This document shows, piece after piece, positions 46,183-56,700 of a stretch of 64,000 nt of DNA (position 1 is the stretch's first letter; each line of letters begins with the position of its first letter). The notes beneath the pieces were generated by a model. The model made no database searches. It saw only the letters and a list, made by a program, of their open reading frames with translations, and had not been told where the DNA came from. Source of the DNA: Dichotomocladium elegans (lineage: Eukaryota > Mucoromycota > Mucoromycetes > Mucorales > Lichtheimiaceae). The stretch spans positions 372,001 through 436,000 of the forward strand of contig JAIXMN010000025.1 of the NCBI GenBank assembly GCA_025716815.1. The letters are read 5' to 3'. Made by a program: the position numbers and the translations under genes.

Positions 46183-48316
46183 ATGCACTCCAATGACTCA
46201 GAGCAAAAACCACGAGCACGACTAACCAAAGCAACAACCTCAATGGCGACGCTGCAACCGCTTGAAATCACAATGACAGCTGTTGTTACCCCAGAAGAGG
46301 TGACTATTTCGCCATCGATCAACACCAAGGCGCATCAAGATCCACGCCAAGAGATGCGCCGCAAGCAGTCGCAACACAGACACCACATCAAGTCGCCTAT
46401 CTTCACACCAGATAACTCGGTCTCACCACTGCTGACGCCCTCACCGAACCATGCGGAAGCCATTTTTTTCCCGACCTTACCGCCACCTGCTTGGACGGCG
46501 AATCCTGGCAGCAGCAACAGCAGCAGCAGCAACAATAGCAGCTATAAAGGAAGCCCTTCTGAAGCCATTGTGGCGCTTCAGGACGCCGTGAATGGTAAGA
46601 GAGTGGAGGGGAAAAGAAAAACGGTTGGGCCTTTTTTCCATGCTTTTATACCGAGAGTCCATTGCTGCTAGAGGGCGTGCCCAAGAAGGCTGGCAGCGCA
46701 ACATGTCTCGACCAGCTGCTTGAATCGAGCTTCTTCTCGGCAGTGCTGCTGCTTCAGTGGTCGAATGTGATGGGTCCCAAGATAGAAAAAGTCTGGTCGT
46801 CTGATGAGGCTATTTCAAAAGACGAAAAGCTGCAGGCCTTGATTGGGCGTCAGGTGCTCAACGGCGAAATGGGCAGGTCCTTTTCGACAGTGGAGCTGAA
46901 GTGGATTGCGCTTCACCGGCAGGCTATCCTATGCGCCTCATTCCTGTATACGGATGATACAATCGATTCCCTGTGTGCGATGGTCTTTGTCCTTCCTGTC
47001 CGCTATCTGCGGAATTTCTCACCCTACTTCGAGATGGTCAAAATTCGAGTCCCGCGTATGCTTGTCGGGCCGCTTCAGCAGCTACGCAGGATTCATAAGC
47101 GCCGGAATTTGGTAAGTGAAGAAAGAGTAGACGAAGCTGAGCGGATGGTTAATACTTGGGCGCGTACTTAAGGGATGGGAGTCCGTGCTGGAGTTCTTCG
47201 CTAATCGCCGCCTTGCACCTTTTATCCATTCAATCATGAAAGCGGAATCGGTATCACTTCCGTGTGGTAAAGTCAATTACAGTCTCCTCGACCAAGAGTC
47301 AAGACAACTCTTTGATACGCCTTTCTTTGCAAAGTGAGGCAATGCCCACCGCGACGGAAGACAGCAGCTGAACTAATGAATGGATTGGCGTGTGTCCTTT
47401 AGGCTGGTTACTTCTCACCTGCAAACATTTGGGTCAACGGTTTTAACGGGCAATAGTCTGACGACAATCAATGCGGTATGCGCCAAGCAAGGCAGCAACA
47501 CTTGTTTATTTATACAGACAACTTATAGATGATCAATACCTTGAGCCTTTTCCTCTCCTCCAAGGAGCGCAACCGATCGAGCCATGCACGCAAAAACATG
47601 AAATTTATACCCGACCTTTATCTCCAAGGATTACTTGCCCAAGATGCCGAAAACATAACGTGCATGGTGCTGGAATCTAATTTTCCAACCACCCTTGTTG
47701 ACATGGCCCGTCTCCATGTCAAGCAAACACCGCTTTTCCCGACATATAAGAAGCTACAAAAAGAATATCAGGACTGGTGTGCGACGCAGCTAGAGGAGGA
47801 TTTACAGAGTTATATGCACGCTACCGAGAAGTCAGCTATTGAGTGGAGGCAAGTCCTAGAAGAGAACAAGACAAAAAGGCGGACGAAGCAATTTCAGATC
47901 GTATCTGATCCTGTATAATATGGGTTACGTTCCATCAGGAGGCAATCCTCTGTGTTTAGGCGGGTGGACACGGTAGCTCCCATGGTCCAAGCCCTGTTCG
48001 ATGATATCTGGAACATTCCGCTCCGATTACGTGAGGCATATGTGCAGCAGTGGCGACGATGGCTTGTGAGAAGAGCGGTGGCTTTTATTAACTTTGTAAA
48101 GGAAGAAAGGTATGGATAATATGCGGCTGGTGAATGGCAGATGCCTATTCTCTCATACGTGGGTCGCACATGCGCAGTGCGGATTTGACTTTAGCCAAGG
48201 AAGCACTGGCTCTCAATGATCCTGCTGATCTTTTGATTGTTATTGCTCAAGCCGAAAAGCTAAAGCCTGGCATCGTGCGTTTGCTTGATGTAGCTGTAAC
48301 CTCAGAGTGTGTCTGA
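46183..48316 (+). CDS. C9orf72-like DENN-domain protein
   Basis: Seven exons, 46183-46594, 46672-47111, 47173-47333, 47403-47475, 47529-47848, 47939-48109 and 48178-48316, give 571 aa. Residues 1-150 are a disordered Ser/Pro/Asn extension absent from the 481-aa human protein. The longin-like part follows: FFSAVLLLQWSNVMGPKIEK, RQVLNGEMGRS, AMVFVLPVRYLRNF. The DENN parts match human C9orf72 in order: LVTSHLQTFGSTVLTGNS (human SSHLQTCGCSVVVGSS), INTLSLFLSSKER (human LCLFLTPAER), FIPDLYLQGLL, then DPADLLIVIAQAEKLKPG (human DLNIIMALAEKIKPG). Human C9orf72 works with SMCR8 and WDR41 as a GTPase-activating complex in autophagy and lysosome regulation. Intron 5 needs a GC donor (GGAG|GCAAGT) to keep the phase. 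Upstream TTTGCAG at 46171-46177 may end a 5' UTR intron. Confidence 0.9.
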
Positions 48317-48569
48317 GGCAAAGCCTTTCTTTCAGAATAACAGTAAAACATGATCCAAGTTTTGTGTCGTGAAATAAGGAGATCTCACTTGAAAACAAAA
48401 GATAAGCGGATCAATGAACCTAGCCCGACATATTGAGAGAGCCCCTCTGCGCTTACGATGAGTGTATTGTTCCATTACAAAATACCGGGCTTTAACATGT
48501 TGATCTACTTGTTCCTTTTCATATATCTAACTCTTTGACCCTATCATTCTTATTCCCTTGGTTGCAGCT
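48317..48569. other. 3' flank of the C9orf72-like gene
   Basis: No gene or repeat recognised in these 253 bases. ATAACAGTAAAACATG just after the stop is AT-rich and may hold the polyadenylation site. Confidence 0.3.
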
Positions 48570-48740
48570 CGTAGCAATCTTAACCTGCCATTGAACTGTC
48601 GTTGCCTCTTTCTTCTTGGACCATGCTATGCTGTGCTTCGTGCTAAAATGAGGGATCTAGGTCCATCAAGGAAATCGCAGATTCTTCTGTAGACATGCGC
48701 CATCGGCGCACCCAGTCATGACCCACCTGGATCTTTGTGC
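48570..48740 (-). pseudogene. Scrap of IS630/Tc1-mariner-type transposase
   Basis: The plus-strand sequence at about 48599-48700 aligns with 37555-37660 of the copy at 36712-37844: the same TTGCTCTTTCTT / TTGCCTCTTTCTT start, GGACCAT, CTGTGCTTCGTG and ATCAAGGAAA landmarks. On the minus strand it reads as the region around the first catalytic Asp of the transposase (CAISLMDLDPSF-like) with stops. Only about 150 bases survive. Confidence 0.45.
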
Positions 48741-49249
48741 CCCTCTTTTGTGTCTACGTACAGTACTGGCTAAAACGGATTCATTTTAGGGAACAGGTTG
48801 CATTTACATGTTATAAATAAAGGGAGATACGTTTCACGTAGTTCAAACTTTCTCGAATCTCTGGAAGGTATAAGCCAAAAGAGAAGAACATGTGTATATT
48901 CTCTCATCAACGACGTAATCCAAAGACTCGGACAACCACGCTCTTAGCCACCATGGCCCTGTCCATCTCCGTTGTGTCACTTTCCGAATGATGAATGTGC
49001 ATACAATATGGTCCATTGCGCATGATCCTCGTGGGTTCTAGCAACGTGTTTGCTCCAGTTTACAAAGCGTGAACAGGGCGATGAGGTCAATGATGACAAT
49101 ATGGACGACAACGGGGAAAACCAACCTGGATAATGAATAAAGACCCTATCACGCGAGGGAATAACATGGTGCTATATGTGCTATACGGAACTCGGCCCTA
49201 TATCTTAAGTCCATACTTAGCTCGGTGCTGTTACGTACACTACTTTGAA
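48741..49249. other. Unidentified stretch before inverted arm B
   Basis: No gene recognised. TTATAAATAAAG at about 48812 and repeated ATG-poor frames only. It may contain the far end of the duplicated unit, which I could not align beyond about 49250. Confidence 0.3.
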
Positions 49250-50850
49250 TTGTCGAAGTCATTCTCGGGGTGCATTCCTGCCACAAAGGTATCTCGTTAT
49301 AGAGCGTATGTATACTCTGGTAAAACAACGTCGATCGTAATCAGGTACCCATTCTTTCATAATCATGGTTGCTTGCAACAGCGATATGCGTTTGTCGAAG
49401 CAACCAAGTTTAGGACAACTGTAGGAGCCAAGTTCAAACAAAATTGACTGATCCTTCCAATACATCGTACTGCACACGAGTGAGAGGATACGTAAACAGA
49501 TAACGTGATTATTCATCCGATGCACTCTAATGCTACCTCCAACGTTTGTCTGTCTCTCGGGATCCACAGCGCATCTGCTTGTTTTCTTCCACCGGTGGTC
49601 GTCATCGGAAAATGACAAAGTGGGCAACAGCATTAGGTGTTGTTCATCGCGGGAGTCCAGTGACAGAGCAAATGTTGGAACTTGTAGTGTTTGAATGAAG
49701 GAAGAGGACGGATAAGATGGGTTGGCTTCCTCCAGCAAATCGTCTATTGTAAATGCGATTGCCATCGACGCACTGGACGTTGCTAGTAAAGCTTCATAGC
49801 GCGACGCTTACTGATGAACCAGCAACGTACGAAAATTCAACAACAAAACGAGCGCATCCATTTGCATTTGTGTTGTGCCTTGTGTCATATTGCATGGATG
49901 CCATTGTCTTGTTGACATTTTTCACGTGCTTTCCAAAAAGAAAGCGCGTGATCTATACGTCAAAAATGCCTTTCTGTATGATCTTGCATCCGGGATGCAC
50001 GGACCATCATCACCGTTTCTCAAACACATCAGAACTCATCACCCCATCCCCATGCGCATACCAATGCTTCTACACAACGATACGTGTGCGTCTTTTTACT
50101 TTTGTGTAGCTGAGCTGCACGCAACCACTATGCCAACCCATACTATCGTGTTCATGGATGGAAATATGTCAATTAGCTCGTCATCTGCGCCATCCACCCT
50201 TCGATCGCGCGCCCGTCACTGCCGTCTCATCTCTGTCGAGGATGACAGATCATGTCCGCTTCCTGCCGTTGTGACTTTTGCTTTTGTTGTTACGCCGAGA
50301 ACCCGATGGACATTCTGTCCGTCCGTCCGGGCCGTTCCTTGTATTGTCCGCGTTTCTTCCTCTCCCGCTTCGCTCCCTTCCACTCTTTGGTATGCTTTAG
50401 CAGCTGTCTTGTGGCACATGATAGGACGAAGCAAAAGCTTACCATTTGCCCTCATGTAAGTTCCGTTTCGTCTTCTTCTGCCTTTCTCTGTGGCCATGGT
50501 GTAATTTATGCGCGGTGTTTCGCCGTGCATGTGCATGTTCGTGCTTTCTGCGATGGCAGAGAGTTCTTATTTTGTCAATAAGAAGAGCCGTTTCCTGGTT
50601 ATAAGCCCTACACGCTGTCCCACAGGAGATCTCCTGCGGGTTGACACAATATTACCTGACGTACATGAACCCTTGGTGGCCACGATCATTATCTTCAAGT
50701 ACCAGGGAGAAGATGGACACGTGCAATTTTTATTTGGAACCGAAACTACTTGGGCAACATGGTGTATGACATGGATTCCAGGCGAGGAGATCTACCTAAC
50801 AGCACTGCGTCCTTAATCTTGTTTACAAGAAAGAGCTTCGACGGAGGACC
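49250..50850 (-). repeat. Inverted duplication, arm B
   Basis: Reverse-orientation counterpart of 32160-34550. At its high-coordinate end (50819-50850) the sequence CTTGTTTACAAGAAAGAGCT resembles the start of arm A (CTTGTTTACAAGAAAAAGTT at 32168). It is in the same, not the opposite, orientation there, and the first 12 bases are self-complementary, so a palindromic end is likely. On the plus strand the arm holds frames at 49753-50109, 49875-50459 and 50508-50816. The last of these ends in a 100-residue stretch with VATIIIFKYQGEDGHVQFLF and IPGEEIYLTALRP that looks protein-like but matches no family I know. Confidence 0.6.
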
Positions 50851-51119
50851 CTGTTCGGTTGCTTCTGAGCATATGATCAAAAGGCAGCGGCTAGCACCCC
50901 TCTGTTAGATCAAGGAACAAATGTCCATGCACCGCGACCGGAAGCTCTCCTCATCCTCGGACAGACAGAAGACTTGCTACTGTTCACAAGGAACACAAGG
51001 GAAAACGAACAAATTTGCATTGACCTGGTTTGGGCAAATCTTATGAAACCCAGACGACCAGCTCGCATGGTCATAAAAAAAATCGTTCCCTTCGTTCAAT
51101 TTTTTATAGAGAGTTGCAA
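50851..51119. other. Intergenic, promoter of BLOC1S2
   Basis: No gene seen. TTTTTTATAG at about 51101 lies 15-20 bases before the start codon and belongs to an AT-rich leader. Confidence 0.35.
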
Positions 51120-51795
51120 ATGCAGGAACCATCGTCGTCGCAGTCAAAATCGCCTGTACTAAACACCTCAAAGCCGTTAAATCCAGATGAGGCGCATAAG
51201 ATGCTTAAAGAGGAGCACATCACACGGCTAACGGATGAAGCCATTCGGAAACTCGCTGCATACACGCGCAATGAACTGGAAGGCATGTTGAGCAAGGAAG
51301 GGGGCTGAGGGTGGCAGTGGCAGTGGTGGAGAGGAGGCACGCCCATCCGCTCAATTTGAAAAAAAAAATCATGTAGCCACGATTGATGATTGCCAATTGC
51401 TGGAAACTATGAACAAGGTCACAAAAGAGAAATATGAGCGAATGTCCCAGATGAGTCATCGCCTCGTGGAAGAAATATCACGGATTCAAGCAACATGTGT
51501 GTGTGTGTGATGGTTGAGCCAGGATGAGGGTTTTCTGTTCGCCTGAGTTGACAGAGAGAACAATAGACGAGGACTTCTCGACCTTTGAGAAGCAAGTCGA
51601 CGATATTACTGAGCAGACCGTCCACATTGAAAAAATCGCCCGTGCGCTGGATGAGTATTCAAGGCATCTGGGTATGCTGGCTTTTGGTACACATATATCA
51701 AAGGGGTTTATTGACCAGGGGTCATCTCGTGTGTAGAAACGAAACTCAATAAGGCCATTTCAATGGCGCAGACACAACGACCCACATCGTCTTGA
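51120..51795 (+). CDS. BLOC1S2: BLOC-1/BORC subunit 2 (BLOC1S2 homologue)
   Basis: Four exons, 51120-51282, 51377-51496, 51567-51671 and 51737-51795, give 148 aa (human 142). Residues 15-50 are a basic helix; then ELEATIDDCQLLETMNKVTK and EKYERMSQM match the BLOC1S2 hallmark (D-LLE-MNKLT---Y--M). EDFSTFEKQVDDITEQ, VHIEKIARALDEYSRHLE and a short tail follow, all coiled coil. The subunit is shared by BLOC-1 (endosomal cargo sorting) and BORC (lysosome positioning through Arl8) in animals; fungal BLOC-1 acts on endosomes. The first intron uses a GC donor (GAAG|GCATGT), needed to keep the phase. It converges on the MIT-like gene with 200 bases between stops and lies 2.8 kb from the C9orf72-like gene. 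Confidence 0.88.
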
Positions 51796-51995
51796 CCACC
51801 CTACGTTACACTCCTAACAGGCCATGAGCCCCGGTCTTTCTTTTGCAATAGATCCTTTTTATTTTTGTGTCGGGCGGGAGGGGGAAGGGAGTTTCCCAGA
51901 AACACATAAGGAAAAAGCAACAGGCTTAACAGCCCTTATTATCATTATCCCAACCACTCCCGGTTCCCTGTTCTGTATCATTTTTTTCCCCTCCT

Positions 51996-53365
51996 TCACC
52001 ATCGGCTTTTGGGCTGAGAGCGTCGGGAGGGTGTTTCCTTGAAGGCGACCACAGCCTTGAGCCCAGCCGCGATCAACATATAAATGCTTTCTGAGATGAG
52101 TTCATGCAACCGATACTCTTCGTCTGCCTCAAGCAGCCGCTTGACGCATTGAACACCGAGATTCTGGAGCCTCTGCGATATAAAATATTGCCGATCAAGC
52201 CAGCATAAGACCTGCAAAAAGTAGCCAAATACGAAATAAAGGATGTCTACGAGCATCGATGTATTTTTTTTAGCCTTTGACACCTTTCTCTCCCTCACAC
52301 CCCCCTCCTCCCCTTCGTTTACTCCCTCTGCCTTTTTTTTTTGTTAGCTTGCCTGGGATGGGCGATTGTTTTATGAAAATGGCAAAAGCGACTGCCATAC
52401 TGGCAATGGATTGCCCAAAGCTTTTGACACGGTTAACATGATCGCTTGAAGATGTCTGGTATTCTTGTTGCTCGAGACTACTCATTGTGGTCGTAATGCG
52501 TGAGTAGATATATGATTGGAGATACTGCTTGGGATCTTGCTGTGGCGGCAGTCGGTGATACACGTTGAGGATTCCTACACGTTCTTCCACGCTTTGTGCG
52601 TATATATTATATATATATCAAGATATATGCGTGTATGTATGTGTTTGACCCATCAGTGAGTGACAAGAAGCAAAAAAAAAAGACTTCCTTTGTTGCTTTC
52701 ACCCCCATCCCCTCCCTTTCTTTTTTTTTTTTTTTACATTACCTGGTCAGTCTGTCACGAAGAGCCAGCTTTGTCTTTGGATCGGTCATGTCTACATACA
52801 CATAACATATGCAGATAAAAAAGAGAGCACAAGTAAGTTTGATGGATCAAAACTCGAAACGAGCTTTGGGTGGTAGTGCGGGGGGGGGACGCGGAGGAGA
52901 GCTTTCTTATAACTTACTTGGCAAGGCCATGATGATCTTGTCAATGCCTGTAAGATAAATGCCAAGCGCAGTGGATTCATTGCCACTGTCATACTCGTCT
53001 GCGGCAATCGAGACAAGCTTGAGGCCTTGCGATACACTCCGTTTGTCCAGATGGACGACCTGCTTGGGCTTCATCAGGTTATCGTCCCGGATCTTGTCAG
53101 CAAGCGCACTCATGTCAGATGTCCATGACGTGCTCGGGGTGGGGATCGGATGCCCAGTGCTGCTGGCGCTGCCACCGCCATAATGGGCTGCCATATGGTA
53201 TTCCGTCGCTCCCCCCTGGTGCTGAAAAGCAAATCGTGAGGTGTCTATCATCGGCGCGGTCGTCATTCCTCCACCACCGCTCGAGCCGGTCGGGAGAGAC
53301 CGGCGTTTTGATCCAATAAAAGGGAGATCATCCATTGGAAGAATGGAAGAGACCAACGAAGACAT
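51996..53365 (-). CDS. MIT-domain-like protein with predicted membrane-associated C-terminus, unknown
   Basis: Four exons, 53365-52918, 52791-52743, 52591-52353 and 52246-51996, give 328 aa. The start at 53365 follows a long CT-rich leader; an in-frame ATG at 53434 is possible. Residues 1-90 are Ser/Gly/Pro-rich. At about 90-150 is a three-helix pattern of MIT (microtubule interacting and trafficking) type: SQGLKLVSIAADEYDSGNES then ALGIYLTGIDKIIMALP. Later come FGQSIASMAVAFAIFIKQSP and ILYFVFGYFLQVLCWLDRQY, hydrophobic enough to associate with membrane, and a helical C-terminus (LGVQCVKRLLEADEEYRLHE). MIT domains bind ESCRT-III tails. The third intron needs a GC donor (CCAG|GCAAGC). No named orthologue was recognised. 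Confidence 0.7.
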
Positions 53366-53729
53366 AAGGCCGGGAAGGAGGGGTGGGGATGAAGAAGTGA
53401 GTGAAAGAGGAGAAACAAGATGATATTCACGCAAAGGAGAAAGAGGGACTGATAAATGCTGGATTGTAGCCTGTCAATGTCTCGAATAACTCACGTCCGC
53501 ATCGCATCGTCTGTCCTGTTCACCCCCCACCCCCCAAACCACCCAACGCCCCTCCCTCCCTTCTCTCTGTTGCTCTCCCCATTATTCTCCCCTTTTCTTT
53601 GACTCGATATATCGGACCCCAAAATCTGATCGACAGCCTTAATACGTTTATCCATCATCATGGTCTGTCGCTTGTGCACAGACCAGCGTCACTTTAGCTG
53701 TGTCAACTATGTACAACTCGTCTAATGCT
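53366..53729. other. Intergenic between GCN1 3' end and MIT-like gene
   Basis: 364 bases. The strand leading into the MIT-like gene is strongly pyrimidine-rich at 53395-53460, and C-rich tracts lie at 53521-53560. No gene was seen. Confidence 0.4.
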
Positions 53730-56700
53730 CTACTCTTCATCATCGTTAAACCGTTGGAGCGAGCCAACCTGCCACACCTCAGCATCCTCCTCTTCTGCCT
53801 GTTCATCCAATCCACCATGCAACATGCTCAAGCGTTGTTCCTCTTGTTGGACCAGCTTGCTCAGCACACGTCGGTGATAATCCGAAATCTGCTTTTGCGT
53901 CGTTGCATCTACGGACTGAAGATAACGATCGTACACGTAACCGCCAACATGCAATTGTAGCGCATACATGAGTGCACGTTCGGCCGTGAGCTTGACTGGA
54001 ATGTTGCGCTCACGGACGCAGACCATCATGGGTGGGATCAACCGATCAAGGAAGGGTTCCAGGAACTAACAAGAAATAGCATCGGTGGGTCATTATGATC
54101 ATTTTCTCCGCCCTTGTACCGTACTTACCGACGCGTGCTTTCGACCGACGGCTCTCAGCACCACGAGCGCCATACGCTTGCGCTCGCCTGCACCCTGATT
54201 GGTACTACTGATCACGTTTATCAGAGCAGGCACAAGGCGATTGATGATCTCCTCATTCTGGAAATAGTCGGTCAGTAGCATCTTGCCTGCTGCTGTGAGG
54301 GCTGCCTCGGGTATGTAATCCTTCTCGCTCATTACTGCTTTAAGGACGCGCTCCACCACCTCGTCAACCACACCAAGATCCTCAAGGAGATTCGGTGCAT
54401 CCACAATAAGCGCATTGATCGCCAGCAACGACCCATAGAGCGGCGCCGAATCAGACACAACATGCTCCTCAACAACCGCACGCGCGTCGTCGTGTCCAAG
54501 GGCCTTCGACAGGCTACCGAGCAGACGTGCTGCACAGGCCATCATGCCAACCTCAGCATTGTCCGCCAGGCCCTCGGCAATAACAGAGATCACACCCCGT
54601 TTGGATGTCTCGCTGATTTCTGTGCCCGTCTTGGAAATCACATTCTGGAGCGCATCGATCATGGTCTCCTTGATATTCGGCTCACTGACACGGATACCCG
54701 AAACCAGCTCCGCCACAAGTGGATCAACACGCGTTTGAAGCGTGATGAGAATACCAAGAGATGCTGCCGCCCGCGATCGCACAATGGAACTCAGAGGATC
54801 GGACAACGACTTGATGAACGTACGCTGAAGCTGTGGCAAGAACGGCTTCAGGTGCATAGGGACCTTTCCAAGGAGCACACTACACACCAACGTCGTCAGC
54901 GACATCCGTCCTTCCCTTCGTTTCCTTTCTCGAATTTACCTCAATGTCTGCAGAATAGCAGCCTTCACCTGGGGAGGGTAACGATCGCCAACAATACGAA
55001 TAAGAGGACCAGTGATTTGTGTGACAAAGGGTTTGAGGGCATCTGAAGATGTGCGCTGAATGAGATCGCCTAAAATAAAAAACAAAAAGGTTAGGAAATT
55101 GCCAACATTCTACCCTTCTTTGATCCTGTCAAATCGTCTCTTTACATACCAACACCCAAAGCAGCCTGCTCGCGCGACTGCGATGATCCATTCATCAGAC
55201 CTTGCAAAAAGATGGGCAGTAATGGGCTGATACCCTTGGGAAGACAGAAACCTGGTACGTCTGCACCCGGCACACCAACGCCGCGTACCGCCTGGCGAAC
55301 AGGTGCTACAAGCTCCTCGTACTCGTCCTTGGGAACAGACTTGGTCACCGCATTCAGTGCCTGCCATGCGGACTTGACAACTTCTGTGTAATAATCGCCC
55401 AAAAGAGCGACCAATGTGCTGATCCAGTCGGGAACATACTGGGAAGCATCAAGTTCACTCTCAGAGTATAAGGTTGCAACTATATCACACGCAACTGAAC
55501 GCTTCTTGTGATTGTCGCTACGAGCATACTCTTGCAAAGTGGCCGCCAGTGTAGGCAAGCCGTCTTCCTCGTCGAGCGACATCAAAAGCGCTTTGGTGGT
55601 CGCTTCGAGCGCCTCTTGGACCTCGAGATCCTGTTCTACCATGCGGGATTCAACAACGGCCGATACGATGGACGTGAGACGGCGGTTCAGGGCGGAGCCT
55701 GCAACTGTCACCAGTGAGGCAAGAGCGCGAGCGTTAAATGCACTGATGGGAACAGTGATAAGCGTGGGGATCAAGACCGGGAAGACAACGTTAGCACGGA
55801 CAGTCATAATTTCCTTGAGGGCCGATAGGGCATAAGCAGACGACTCGGTGGATGATTGAAGCTGGTTAAGCAATCCAGGTAAGATCTCGTCGATCGCACG
55901 AGGTCCGACATTCTGATGGAGCGTATCGAAAGCTATAAAGATACACGTTAGTCCTCCCGAAATTTCTTAACCCATACTCAACATATACCTTGAGCAGCAG
56001 CCTCCCGCACGTCTGGCGAAGGATCGCAGAGAGCCTTGCGGATAGCAGGAATGATCTGATTTGCAAAATCGAGCACTTGAACCTTGCCTGCAGCTGTCAT
56101 CAACTCGCTGAAGGCGATAGTGACACCCTGGCGAGTACCCTCGTCTGCTGAATTCATACCCTCCCGGAGGATGGGGATAATCTCGGCCAGGAGGCCCTCG
56201 CCAAGCTTCTGGACAAGATCGCCCAGGGTACGAGCCGCCACAGCACGAAGTTCGTAGCTGTTGCCCGCGAGGTTCTTGATCAGCAAAGACATCATGACAG
56301 ACATGATCTCCTTGAGTGTGCGAGGAGTATTGGAAATGAGCGCCTTCCAGACATGGAGTGCAGCCTGGCGAACCATACCCGAACCTGTTGTAAATAAAGG
56401 GGGAAAAGATTAAATGAAACGTTCCAATTGCCAGAGGATTCCCATTCAACATACTGTCATGACGAATGATATAAAGCGCAGCCAGAATGCGATCACGTCT
56501 CTCCTTGCCGAGTATATCCACAAGCTGCTTCTTGCCGTCCGAGGCACCACCAGCATATTCATCCTCGTCTTCATCTTTGAGTTCTTCATAATTGCCGAGT
56601 CCCTGCAAATGTCCCTTGGGATTCGTGACGCCCGTGATACGGAAGAGCAAGTCGCCAACAAGCTGCACAGAACTTTGACGAATACGCCAGCTGTTGTCGA

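Noticed and set aside
47849..47918. Stop at 47916-47918 as the end of the C9orf72-like protein
   Set aside because: It would drop the last two conserved blocks; a GC-AG intron at 47849-47938 keeps the phase and adds sequence matching the C9orf72 C-terminus.
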